A DNA stretch of 64,000 nt from Cyclina sinensis (taxonomy: Eukaryota > Mollusca > Bivalvia > Venerida > Veneridae). Each line of letters opens with the position of its first letter. Positions within the stretch are counted from its first letter, which is position 1. Location of the stretch: NCBI GenBank assembly GCA_012932295.1, contig JAAONU010000016.1, positions 32,053,290-32,117,289 on the forward strand, written 5' to 3'. The notes under the pieces are model-generated. The model saw only the letters and a program-made list of their open reading frames with translations. It was not told the DNA's origin and did no database searches. Shown here piece by piece: positions 23,976-35,428 of this stretch. Made by a program: the position numbers and the translations under genes.

Positions 23976-26057
23976 GTTGCAACTCTACTAAAATGGAATT
24001 TTAAATGCTTAAGAATAGGTTTTACTACTTTTGTTATGTTCAGTTTCAATGGAATCTTTCACCTTAGTAAACTGGGATAGTTTTCTGTCTTTAAACCACA
24101 GTTTCCTTAAAAGATTTGTGTAAATAAATAGTTTAAGGATGTCTTGGTGTTATTGTTAGCAATTGCCTTTGTTTTCAGGTCTTTGCAGTAGACCACTTCA
24201 AATGAAGATTTGCAGATGTTTTGGTCAAGTGATTGCTGTGGATCCCTGTCCTAAAGGTAACAATTGCACTTGCTTCTATATCATTAAAATACAGTGGCTT
24301 TGTTATTAACATTTGCTTTTCTTTTCAGGCTTTTACATGTTATTGGTTGAAATGAAGATTTTGCATGATGTCCTAGTCTGGTGGTTGCTTTCAATCGCCA
24401 GCAGATTAGAATGTGCACCATATGATGAAGACTGCACTTTTGGTTTTACTGGCTGAATTGGTGTTTGTTCCCATTTGAAGTAAGTTGGTTTTCCCTTTTC
24501 TGATTGTGTACTAAATCTGAACTTTTTAATGCTGCAGAATGGGTTTTACTGCTTTTATTGTATTCAGTTTCAATGCAATCTTTAACTGCAGTAAGATGGG
24601 CTAGTTTCCTTGCTTCTGTATCAAATAAATAAAGATATGTTGTTATTAATAGTTGCTTTTTTTTACAGGGTTTGCATGTTACTGGTTGAAATGAAGATTT
24701 TGCATGATATCCTAGTCCAATGGTTGCTTTGATTCGCCAGCAGATTAGAATGTGCATTTTATAATGAAGTTTGCAGTTTTGGCACTTGTAATGGAATTGC
24801 TGGTTCTACATGAAGTAAGTTGGTTTTCTCTTTTCTGGTTGCAACTCTACTAAAATGGACTTTTAAATGCTTAAGAATGGAATTGTTTTTACTACTTTTG
24901 TTATGTTCAATTTCAATGGAATCTTACCATCTTAGTAAATTGGAATAGTTTTCTGTCTTTAACCACAACTTAAAGATTTGTGTAAATAAATGGTATAAGC
25001 ATGTCTTAGTATTATTGTTATTGTCTTTTCAGGTGTTTGCATTAGACCAGTTTAAATGAAGATTTGCAGATGTTTTGGTCAAGTGATTGCAGTGGATCTC
25101 TGTCCTAAAGGTAAAAAATTGCACTTGTTTCTGTATCATATAAATACAGTTGCTTTGTATTAACAGTTGCTTTTCTTTACAGGGTTTTGCATGTTACTGG
25201 TTGAAATGAAGATTTTGCATGATGTTCTGGTCTAGTGGTTGCTTAAATTCAACAGCAGATTAGCATGTGCACCATATGATGAAGTTTGCAGTTTGTACAG
25301 TTGTACTCGAATTGCTTGTTCTACAAGAAGTAAGTTGTTTTTCTCATTTCTGGTTGCAAGTCTACAAAAAATGAACTTTTTAATGCAAGAAATTGTTTTT
25401 ACTACTTTTGTTATGTCAGATTCAATGCAGTCTTTCACTGTAATAAGATGGGCAAGTTTCCTTCTTTTTAACCACAGCTTTTTTAAAGATTTGTGTAAAG
25501 AAATTGTATAAGCATGTCCATGTGTCATTGTTAGCAATTGCCTTTCTTTTCTGGTCTTTGCATTAGACCTGATCAAATGAAGATTTGCAGATGTTTTGGT
25601 CAAGTGATTGCTGTGCATTTCTATTATATTATAATACAAAATTATTACAGTCGTGTTGTTATCAACAGTTGCTTATCTTTAAAGGGTTTTGCTACTGGTT
25701 GAAATGAAGATTTTGCATGATGTTTTGGTCTAATGGTTGCTTTGATAGATCACCATATTGACATGTGCACTATATGACGAAACTGGCAGGCTTGGCAATT
25801 GAAGTGGAATTGCTGGTTCCACAAGAAGTAAGTTGGTTTTCTCTTTTCAGGTATTAAGTCGACCAAACAAGGACTTTTATTAATACTGAAGAATGGTTTT
25901 TACTACTTTTGTTGCATTCAGTTTAAATGCAGTCTTTCACCTTAGTAAACTGGGATAGTTTTCTGTCTTTTTAACCACAGTTACCTTAAAAGATTTGTGT
26001 AAATAAATAGTTTAAGGATGTCTTGGTGTTATTGTTAGCAATTTCCTTTCTTTTCAG

Positions 26058-26354
26058 GTCTTTGCATTAGACCAGTTCAAATGAAGATTTGCAGATGTTT
26101 TGGTCAAGTGATTGCTGTGGATCCCTGTCCTAAAGGTAAAAATTGCACTTGCTTTTATATCATTAAAATACAGTGGCTTTGTTATTAACATTTGCTTTTC
26201 TTTACAGGGTTTTGCATGTTACTGGTTGAAATGAAGATTTTGCATGATGTTCTGGTCCAAAGGTTGCTTAAATTCACCAGCAGATTTGCATGTGTACTGG
26301 ATGTTGAAGTTTGCAGTTTTGGCAGTTGTACTGGAATTGTAGGTTCCACAAGAA
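26058..26354 (+). CDS. Best intact type A + type B exon pair
   Basis: Type A at 26058-26135 (78 bases, after TTCTTTTCAG, before GTAAAAATT) and type B at 26208-26354 (147 bases, after TTCTTTACAG, before GTTAGTTG) are both unbroken in the phase 1-1 frame. Joined, they give about 75 codons: four Cys in the A part ending DPCPKG, then FCMLLVEMKILHDVLVQR and a B tail with VCSFGSC. The B donor GTTAGT is weaker than the usual GTAAGT. The 72-base gap is short for an intron but feasible. No known family; coding status is unproven. Confidence 0.4.
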
Positions 26355-26409
26355 GTTAGTTGTTCTTTTCTTTTCTGGTTGTTAGTCTACTAATTAAAAA
26401 TGAATTTTT

Positions 26410-28783
26410 AGCTCACCTGTGCACTAAAGGTGAGGTATTGTGATCAGTCAATGTCCGTCGTCCGTCGTCGGTGCGTCCGTGTGTGCGTAAACTTTTGTTT
26501 TAAAGAACATCTCCTCCTAAACCACTGGGCCAATTTCAACAAAACTTCACAGAAATGTTCCTTGCATGAAGCTCTACCAAAATTGTTCAAAGAATTTGAT
26601 TCCGTGCAGAACTCTGGTTGCCATGGCAACCAAAAGGAAAATCTTTAAAAATCTTCGTCTTAAACCATAAGGCTTAGAGCTTTGATATTTGGTATGTAGC
26701 ATCACCTAGTGGTCCTCTACCAAGATTGTTCAAATTATGGCCCTTGGGTCAAAAACGGCCCCGCCCCAGGGATTGTCCATTTTACATAGAGTTATATAGG
26801 AAAAATTTTAAAAATCTTCTTGTCAGAAACTGTAAGGCATAGAGCTAAGATATTTGTTGTGCAGCATTGTCTACTGGACCTCTACAAAGTTTGTTCAAAT
26901 CATGGCCTCTGGGTCAAAAATGGCCCCGCCCAAGGGGTAACTTGTTTTACATAGAGTTATATAGGAAAAACTTTAAAAATCTTCTCGTCAGAAACCGTAA
27001 GGCATACAGCTTAGATATTTGGTATGTAGCATTGTCTAGTGGACCTCTACCAAGTTTGTTCAAATTATACCTCTGGGGTTAAATTTGGCCCCACCCTGGG
27101 GTCATTGGTTTTACATAGGCTTATATAGGAAAAACTTCAAAAATTTTCTTGTCTGAAACAACAAGGCCCTGAGCCTTAAGATTTGGTATGTAGCATTGTC
27201 TAGTGGACCTCTACCAAGTTTGTTCAAATTATACCCCTTGGGTCAAATTTGGCTCCATCCCGGGGTCATTGGTTTTACATAGGCTTATACAGTGAAAACT
27301 TTGAAAATCTTCTTGTAGAAAAAGTAACATTTTCAGTCCAAATAATCTGGAAATTTGTCAGACAGGTTGTTTCTATGATTTCTAGCTCAAGTTCGAATAT
27401 GGGTCTTCTGGGTTCAAAAACTAGGTCACAGAGCCCAAAAATAGAAAAACCTTGTTAACATTCTAGAGGTTACATTTTCGGTCAAAACATCCCATGTTTT
27501 GATGATTTTTAGCTCAAGTTCAAAATTGGGTCATCTGGGGTCAAAAACTAGGTTACAGAGCCCAAATATGGAAAAACCTTATTAACACTCTAGAGGTAAC
27601 ATTTTCAGTCCACATAACCTGGAATCTGTCAGAAAGGTTGTTTCAATGATTTCTAGGTTAAATTTGAATATAGGTCATCTGTAATCAAAAACTAGGTCAC
27701 AGAGCCCAAAAATAGAAAAAAAACTTGTTAACACTCTAGAAGCTACTTTTCAGTCCAAATATTCTTGAAATTTGTCAGAAAGGATGTTTTAATGATTTCT
27801 AGCTTGGATTTGAATAAAGGTCATCTGGGGTCAAAAACTAGGTCACAGACCCCAAATATGGAAAAACCTTGTTAATACGCATTGGGGTAACATTTTCAGT
27901 TCAAATAACCTTGAAATTTGTCAGAAAGATTGTTTTAATGATTTCTAGCTCAGTTTTGAATATGGGTTATCTGTGGTCAAAAACTAGGACACAGGGCAAA
28001 AAAGTAGAAAATCCTTGTTAATGCTCTAGAAGTTACTTTTCAGTCCAAATGTCCTTGAAATTTGTCAGAAAGGTTGTTTCGATGATTTCTAGCCCAGATT
28101 AGGATATGGGTCATCTGGGATCAAAAACTAGGTCACAGAGCCCTAAAATGTTAAAACCATTTTAACACTCCAGAGGTTACATTTTCAGTCCAAATATCCT
28201 GGAAATTTGTCAGACAGGTTGTTTTGATGATTTCTAGCTCAAGTACTAATATGGGTCATCTTTGTTCAAAATCTAGGTCACATAACCCAAATATGGAAAA
28301 ACCTTGTTAACACTCTAGAGTTAAGATTTTAATTCCAAATAAACTGAAAATTTGTCAGAAAGATTGCTTCTATGATTTCCAGCTCAACTTTGAATATGGG
28401 TCTTCTGGATTAAAAAACTAGGTCACAGAGCCTAAATATCGAAAAACTTTGTAAACACTCTAGAGGCTACATTTTCAGTCCAAATGTCCTGGAAATTTGT
28501 CAGAAAGGTTGTTTTGATGATTTCTAGCTCAGATTTGGATATGGATTATCTGGGGTCAAAAACTAGGTCACAGAGCCCAAATATGGAAAAACCTTGTTAA
28601 CACTTTAGTGGCTACACTTTCAGTTCAAATAACCTTGAAATTTGTCAGAAAGATTGTTTCAGTAATTTCTAGGTCAAGTTCGAATATGGGTCATCTTTGG
28701 TCAAAAACCAGGTCCATAACAACTTTTTTAAAAGCGGTCATATTCAGGTGAGCGATATAGGGCCATCATGCCCCTCTTGTTTA
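26410..28783 (+). mobile_element. AGCTCACCTG-family element inserted in the exon array
   Basis: It starts AGCTCACCTGTGC followed by a GTCCGTC-rich head (26450-26480). It ends TCAGGTGAGCGATATAGGG...CCCCTCTTGTTT, so the two ends carry AGCTCACCTG and its reverse complement. Inside are about four units of roughly 165 bp (GTCTAGTGGACCTCTACCAA, GGTCAAAAATGGCCCCGCCC) and then about nine of roughly 145 bp (GGTCAAAAACTAGGTCACAG, AAATTTGTCAGAAAGGTTGT). The array sequence resumes at once on its right, with the intron text broken inside a T run, so this is an insertion. No transposase is present; it is non-autonomous. Confidence 0.8.
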
Positions 28784-29756
28784 ATGCTATAAATGATTTC
28801 TCCAACTTTGTTATGTTCAGTTTCAAAGCAATCTTTTACCATTGTAAAAGGGGTTATTTCCTGTTTTAACTCCAGTTTTCTGTAAAGATTTGTGTAAATA
28901 AATGGTACAAGCATGTTTTGTGTTATTGCAATTTCTTTCTTTCGAGGTATTTGCATTAGGCCAGTTCAAATGAAGATTTGCAGATGTTTTGGTCATGTGA
29001 TTGCTGTGGATGTCTGTCCTCAAGGTAAAAATAGCACTTGCATCATAAAAATACAGTGGCTTTGTTATTAACAGTTGATTGTCTTTACATGGTTTTGCAT
29101 GTTTCTGATTGAAATGAAGATTTTTCATGATGTTCTGGAGCAGTGGTTTCTTAAATTCATCAGTAGATGTAGTATGTGCACCAGATGATGAAAATCGGTG
29201 TTTGTTATGGTGGCTGAAGTGCCTTAAATGAAGATTTGCATGTTTTGGTCCAGTGGCTGCGCGATTCATCACTAGATTTATCATTTGCACCATTTGATGA
29301 AGATTGCAATTTTGGTTTTGATGTCTGAATTGGTGTTCCCATTAGAAGTAAGTTAGTTTTTTCTCTTTTTGGATTGTTAATATTCTAAATATGGACTTAA
29401 TGCTGCAGAATTGGTTTTGCTGATTTGTTATATTAAGTGTTAGTTCCAAACTTTTGCTGAAGTTAAAAGGGCTAATTTACTTTGATTTAACCCCAGTTTC
29501 TTTAAAAGATCATGTAAATAAATAATATAAGCATGTCTTTTTGTTACTGTTTGCAATTTCCTTTCTTTACAGGAATTTGCATTAGATCAGTTTAAATGAA
29601 GATTTTGCATGAAGTTTTGGTCCAATGTTTGCTTAAATTTACCAGCAGATTAGCATGTGCACTAGATGATGAAATGTGCAGTTTATGGCGGAATTGGTGT
29701 TCCCATAAAAAGTAAGATTGTTTTCTCTGTTCTTTTTAATTTTATACTAAACAGGG
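28784..29756 (+). repeat. Exon array, right-hand remainder
   Basis: The array continues after the insertion with a type A copy at 28947-29024 (ICIRPVQMKICRCFGHV...CPQG, intact, acceptor TTCGAG less canonical). A type B copy near 29092 has its acceptor changed to ACATGG. More diverged pieces end in CCCATTAGAAGTAAG at about 29350 and CCCATAAAAAGTAAG at about 29712. Decay increases toward the right. Confidence 0.55.
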
Positions 29757-31300
29757 GCATTTTATGCAGCATTATCTAGTGGACCTCTACCAAGTTTGTT
29801 CAACAAATCATGGCCCCTGGGTCAAAAAAGGCCCACCCCAGGGGTCACATGTTTTATGTAGAGTTATTTAGGAAAAATTTCAAAAATCTTCTTGTCAGAA
29901 AACCGGAAACTTCTGAAAACTGAATGATTTTCTCGGACCTGAAATTTCTCCTGTTTTTAGCTGACCTGAGCACAAAGTGCTCAGGCTGAGCTTTTCTGAT
30001 TGGTCTTTGTCCGTCATCCGTCCGTCCGTCGTCAACTTTTCATTCAAACGACATCTCTGAAACCAATGGGGCAAATTTAATCAAACTTGCCTGGGATGTT
30101 CCTTGCTTGAAGCTCTACCAAGATTGTTCAAATGGTTCTGGTCCATTGCATTTCTGGTTCACTGGAGCTAAAAATAGATTTATAAGTTGGATCTTTAAAA
30201 ATCTTCTTCTCCGAAACCACAAGGCCTGGAGCTTTGATATTTGGTATGAAGCATCATCTAGTGGACCTCTATCAAGTTTGTTCAAATTATGTCCCTGGTG
30301 TCAAAACTGTCCCCACCCCAGGGGTCAGTTGATTTTACATAGAGTTATACAGGGAAAACTTGAAAATCTTCTTGTCAGAAACAAGAAGGTCTAGAGTTAA
30401 GATATTTGGTATGCAGCATTTTCTAGTGGACCTCTACCAAGTTTGTTCAAATCATGGCTCCTGGGTCCAAAAAATTGGCCCTGTCCCAGGGGTCACTTGT
30501 TTTACATAGAGTTATATTGGAAAAATTTCAAAAATCTTCTTGTCAGAAACCACAGGGCCTAGAGTTAAGATATTTGGTGTACGGCACTGTCTAGTGGACC
30601 TCTACCAAGTTTGTTAAAAAAATGACCCCTGGGCCAAAAATGGCCCTGCCCCGGGGGTCACTTGTTTTACATAGAGTTATATAGGAAAAAGTTTTAAAAA
30701 TGTCCTTGTCAGAAACCAAAAGGCTTACAGCTTAGATATTTGGTATGTAGCATTGTCTAGAGGACCTCTACCAAGTTTGTTGAAATCATGACACTGGGGT
30801 CAAAACCGACCCCATCCAGGGGTCATTTGATTTTACACAAAGACATATATAGGGAAAACTTAAAAAATCTGCTGCTCTGAAACTCCAAGGGCTAGACTTT
30901 AAATTGTTCTTATTTATGCCTCCCCTCTCCAACCCCACCCTTCTGGTGGAGACATATTGTTTGTTGGACCTCTAGAGTGAAAATCGTTTCCACTCAGTAA
31001 CAGGAGTACCATTTCACCCAGAGCTTTCAAACTTCATAGGATGATTGCTTTTACTAATAAGATAGAAGAACCCTTTTGTTTTTGGGATCAGTAGATCAAA
31101 GGTCAAGTTCACAGGGACCTGTAGAGTAAAACTATTTCTTCTTAAAAATTTTAGTACCATTACACCCAGAGTCTTCAAACTTATTGCAAACTTATTCAAA
31201 CTTACAATCAGCGAACACCCATAACAACCAATAATGTTACTTGTAACTTGAGCAATGAGACTGAGGTGAGCGATTTAGGGCCATCATGACCCTCTTGTTT
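29757..31300 (+). mobile_element. AGCTCACCTG-family element, second copy
   Basis: A fragment (29757-29955) with GTCTAGTGGACCTCTACCAA text precedes AGCTGACCTGAGCACAAAGTGCTCAGG and the GTCCGTC-rich head near 30010-30030. About five internal units of the 165-bp type follow, and the element closes with GAGGTGAGCGATTTAGGGCC and CTCTTGTTT. The left half (29897 to about 30520) is nearly duplicated at 34243-34850. Confidence 0.75.
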
Positions 31301-31839
31301 TTTTTTGGATATTTTATTTTAGTTTCTTAATTGTATAAATAACTATATTGCAAATTTTAACATAAACAAATCTAGACTGAAAAGAAAAAATAATTTGTAA
31401 GTTTCAAAAAATGACATGATTTGCATGGGCAACCATGCAAGGAAGCTTGTGGGTGAAACAAACGGTGTCTTTTATCAAAAGGTATCTCTTGTTGATAAAC
31501 AAGCTTGCAGGCATCTTTGTCACTTTTTTCCAAACCATGAAATTAGTATCCCATTGTATTTGTATCCATTTGAAGCCTAAATACTATTTGTCATATATTT
31601 TCACGATATAAAGTTTCGGCTAAATTTGATTGAGAATAGGGGACTATTGATTTATATAAACTCTCCAGCTTTCTTTAGAATCAGTGATCGGTAAATAAAT
31701 GACAAAGCACAGAAGGTAGCACAATTAATGGAACAGACCTTGGTTGTAAAAATTTAGATGTTTCAATTTTATACATATATAGTTTTGTTGGTATATTTTC
31801 TTTTATCAATGAATGTATTTAAAACACATTGTTTTACAG
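31301..31839. other. No recognised feature
   Basis: AT-rich sequence between a dispersed element and a candidate decayed exon. I see no gene or repeat in it. Confidence 0.4.
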
Positions 31840-32738
31840 TGCAGGGCACAAGGATTTTCATCCTCTGGAAGTAATGCAGGATACACTCAAACCCCAGACT
31901 TCTGTATGGTTGCTCTTGACACAGAACCAGGATGGGGCAGAGGTGATTTTTTCTGAGTGAACTGCCAGGGTTCATAGTGTTTCCCCAGAAGATGGTTGAG
32001 AAGATTGACAAGTTCAACTCAAAACTGGAGGATCAGACAACTTTTCCACTGTTGTATGTTTTAAATTTATAAAAGTATATGTCATTACACTAAATAAATT
32101 ACCTCTTGGATATGAGACACCAGTCTCAGTATTGCAACTTTAGACAGCTGAAGTCATATTGACAGCTTGATATTAATCTTTCTGAGTACAGTTATTTTGG
32201 TGTTGAATGTGTAATTGTATAGAATACATCTAGACAGTCATGCCGTCTTCCTTTGATGTTAATTTTGTTTGCAGTTTGAGTTTTGCACTAATTTAACTTA
32301 AAGTGCATTAGCCACAGTTGTTGAAAATGATAATCTTAACCTCAGATCAATTACAATTATAATTACAGAATGCTATGGCAAAGGTAAAGGTCACAGTGAC
32401 TTTGAACCTATAAATGTTTTGAACTAGGCTGAAAATGTTTATGATAAGAGTACCTAGTTCCAACAAAAAGGTGCTAGGGAGAGCATGTATGTTTTACTAA
32501 ATTATCTTGTTCATTTAAATTCTGACATGTAGATATTGCTGTGAAACTTCTGTTGTAGATGAAATACCTAGCACACTGTAGTGACCATGATGTCCAAGAC
32601 ACAGTCAACAGATTAATGAAAACTTCCTTGGCCACAGACTTATAGATTGCAATTACAAGTGTCTGATAGGGGAAAGAAAACTAGAGGGCATGAATTTGCA
32701 GGGTATTATTTTCTGTAAAATTCATTCAAAGCAGTAAA
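31840..32738 (+). pseudogene. Decayed DUF4806-like sequence in two parts
   Basis: Part 1 starts after TTGTTTTACAG at 31840. It reads HKDFHPLEVMQDTLKPQTS, then TQNQDGAEVIF. After a one-base shift in a T6 run near 31948 it continues ELPGFIVFPQKMVEKIDKF, NSKLEDQTTFPLL, to about 32055, where GTATGT could be a donor. Part 2 starts after CTTCTGTTGTAG at 32559: MKYLAHCSDHDVQDTVNRLM, KTSLATDL, then a stop. After a frameshift it continues CNYKCLIGERKLEGMNLQG to about 32736. The pattern (hydrophobic-P, xxVEKIDKFNSKLED, then KYLAxxxxxDVQDTVNRLMK and a following GxRK) resembles the DUF4806 domain found in many invertebrate proteins. I identified it from memory of the pattern, without a search. Breaks in both parts indicate a pseudogene or an assembly error. 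Confidence 0.45.
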
Positions 32739-32823
32739 ATAATTTCATGTGAAAAGGTAGCTGCAACTTTATTTGTCCAGTGTGATATCAGCCAACCTTT
32801 TCTCCATGGAATAAAAACAATAT

Positions 32824-35428
32824 TTTTAGCTCACCTGATCAAGTGCTCAGGATGAGCTATTGTGATCACTCACCGTCTGGCATCTGTCCGTCTGTCCGTC
32901 CATCTGGTATCTGTTCAGATCCTGTTCTGAAAAACTATTAGGCTGATTCTGATGAAACTTTACAGGAATGTTCCTCAAATGGTTCTCATTCAGATTACCG
33001 TAAACACTTGAATATTGTACGCTAGCATGTATAAAACGCACCCCTGGTCTGGCCTCAAGATCTGGGAAAAAAAGCTTGCATTGGAATATAATACGCACAC
33101 AAATTTTGTCTGGAAATAGAGTTACCATTTGTCCATGTTTTTCGCTCAGGAAGCGGCCATTGTCGCTGCACGTATCAATAACATCGCGTAAATATCGCTA
33201 CGGTTGCATTTAACTATTTATTTCATTAAGGACAATTAGCGCTAGAAACTATTTCTTTCGGAAATATCGAATAAACATGGCATTATCTCAAAGTGTCAGC
33301 ACCTTCTCAATACCTTTTGGATGTGTAAACAAACATCTCGTAATTATGGCGACATCAAACTACACTTATTATTAACGACTCATATTGGATAAAGGATCCT
33401 TTATCCAATAGTAAAAACTTTAAAGATCTTCTTGTCAAAAACATAAGACCAAGTGCTTAGATATTTGGTATGCAGCATTGTCTAATAGACCTCTACTAAT
33501 TTTGTTCAAATCATCACACACACACACACACACACCCTGGGAGTCACTTGATGCAACATTTAAGAGAAAAACTTTCAAAATCTTCTTGTCAGAAACCACA
33601 AAGCCTAGAGTTTAGGTATGTGGTGTGTAACATTGTCTTAAGTAGACCTCTACCAGTTTTGTTCAAACATGACCCAGGGATCAAATATTGGCCCCACCCT
33701 GTGGGTCACTTGATTTTACATTTACTGATACAGGAAAAATTCTGAAAAGACTCAAAACTCAACAATAAATGCACAAACTTAGTTATGGTGTCAGCTGAAC
33801 TTTTGACTTTGTTTCACTTTAAAAATCTAGGCCTAGTTTAAAGATATTTGATGTGTAACATGGCATTGAAGACCTCTACCAAATTTGTTCAAATGTTGGC
33901 ACATATAGAAAGAAAGAGTCTTCTTCAAGTTTGATCATTCTGACTTATACTTTGATGTAATTATTCACCCTTTTCACTTGCCATCCATTTCCCCTTATAA
34001 GGTGCCCTGGCTTTTAAGACACATCATTAATTTTTGGTCAAAATCCTGTACTTTGTGCATTGACTCTCTTAAAAGACATGGTATGATATGAAGAAGAGAC
34101 TAGACATACTGTTATTGAATAATTTAAGTGTAATTTCCGGCCACAGCTGCTCTCGCATTCAGCTTGTACATTGATTCCAAATGCAAATTAGTTGGTCCCT
34201 CTTAAGAATGGCCCTGGAACCATTGATATAAAGTGGATCTTCCGAAAACCGGAAACTTCTGAAAACTGAATGATTTTCTCGGACCCGAAATTTCTCCTGT
34301 TTTTTGCTCAGGCTGAGCTTTTCTGATTGGTCTTTGTCCGTCATCCGTCCGTCCGTCGTCAACTTTTCATTCAAACGACATCTCTGAAACCAATGGGGCA
34401 AATTTAATCAAACTTGCCTGGGATGTTCCTTGCTTGAAGCTCTACCAAGATTGTTCAAATGGTTCTGGTCCATTGCATTTCTGGTTCACTGGAGCTAAAA
34501 ATAGATTTATAAGTTGGATCTTTAAAAATCTTCTTCTCCGATACCACAAGGCCTGGAGCTTTGATATTTGGTATGAAGCATCATCTAGTGGACCTCTATC
34601 AAGTTTGTTCAAATTATGTCCCTGGGGTCAAAACTGTCCCCACCCCAGGGGTCAGTTGATTTTACATAGAGTGATATAGGGAAAACTTGAAAATCTTCTT
34701 GTCAGAAACAAGAAGGTCTAGAGTTAAGATATTTGGTATGCAGCATTTTCTAGTGGACCTCTACCAAGTTTGTTCAAATCATGGCTCCTGGGTCAAAAAA
34801 ATTGGCCCTGTCCCAGGGGTCACTTGTTTTACATAGAGTTACATTGGAAAAATTTTAAAAATCTCCTTGTCAGAAACCGTAAGTTATAGAGTTTAGATAT
34901 TTGGTGTGTAGCATTGTCTAGTGGACCTCTACTAAGTTTGTTCAAATCATAGCCTCTGGGTAAAAAATGGCCCCGTCCCAGGGGTCACTTGTTTTACATA
35001 GAGTTATATAGGAAAAACTTTAAAAATCTTCTTGTCAGAAACCGTAAGTTATAGAGTTTAGATATTTGGTGTGTAGCATTGTCTAGTGGACCTCTACTAA
35101 GTTTGTTCAAATCATAGCCACTGGGTCAAAACAGGCCTAGCTCTGGAGGTCACTTGTTTACATAGAGTCTTTGATATTCGGTATAGAGGTTTTTTGCAAG
35201 GACCTCTACCAATGGGTAGGGTATGAGGTCACTGGGTCAAAGTCACCATAGCTTATAATAGATATTTCTACTTTCTGTCATAGAGCCTTTATTTATTGAC
35301 TGATATTTTACAGATTTGGTATGTAGGCACTTACGTATTTTCAATTAAGAAATGAAATACTGCTTAACAGCAAACCTACAGCCAAAGTACTCAGGTGAGC
35401 GATCCAGGGCCATCATGGCCCTCTTGTC
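32824..35428 (+). mobile_element. AGCTCACCTG-family elements, third copy, composite
   Basis: A copy starts at 32829 (AGCTCACCTGATCAAGTGCTCAGG) with a GTCCGTC-rich head. It is interrupted at about 33003-33410 by unrelated DNA ending in a perfect palindrome, then continues with 165-bp-type units. From 34243 a second head begins (GAAAACCGGAAACTTCTGAA...GCTCAGGCTGAGCTTTTCTG), a near duplicate of 29897 onward. The composite closes with TCAGGTGAGCGATCCAGGGCC and CCCTCTTGTC at 35428. A CA microsatellite sits at 33513-33535. Confidence 0.7.
33383..33410. repeat. Perfect 28-bp palindrome
   Basis: TATTGGATAAAGGA followed by its exact reverse complement TCCTTTATCCAATA, with no spacer. It lies at the right edge of the DNA inserted in the third dispersed element. 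Confidence 0.95.

Larger units (their letters stand above)
17142..26400 (+). repeat. Tandem array of splice-site-flanked exon-like units
   Basis: Two segment types alternate. Type A is LCIRPVQMKICRCFG...CPKG, with four Cys. It follows CTTTTCAG and precedes GTAAAA at 17885-17962, 18389-18466, 18925-18996, 19645-19722, 20311-20388, 21035-21112, 21581-21652, 22296-22373, 22834-22905, 23348-23425, 24179-24256, 25033-25110 and 26058-26135. Every copy is 78 or 72 bases. Type B is FCMLLVEMKILHDVLVQW...DDEVCSFGNC...GSTR. It starts after ACAG or TCAG at 17142, 18037, 18552, 19070, 19802, 20462, 21198, 21721, 22460, 22979, 23504, 24329, 24669, 25183 and 26208, and most end before GTAAGTTGG. In each type only one frame is generally open, and that frame enters and leaves in phase 1, so A-B-A joins stay in frame. 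Two A copies (20311, 25033) and most B copies carry stops. Intervening introns are also conserved. It could be a decaying coding array or repeated exons of a noncoding RNA. Confidence 0.7.

Noticed and set aside
17375..25639. Many minus-strand open frames starting MEPAIPLQMPKLLPEKRKPT or similar
   Set aside because: They are the reverse complement of exon tail plus splice-site text in the plus-strand array, run across the conserved splice signals, and change frame with copy number.
26410..28783. Retrovirus-like or LTR element
   Set aside because: The ends are short inverted motifs, not direct repeats, and there is no reverse transcriptase, integrase or gag-like sequence in any frame.
30107..34679. 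Repeated open frames MKLYQDCSNGSGPLHFWFTG
   Set aside because: They are identical pieces within the head of a dispersed noncoding element, with no domain and no conservation of the frame in other copies.
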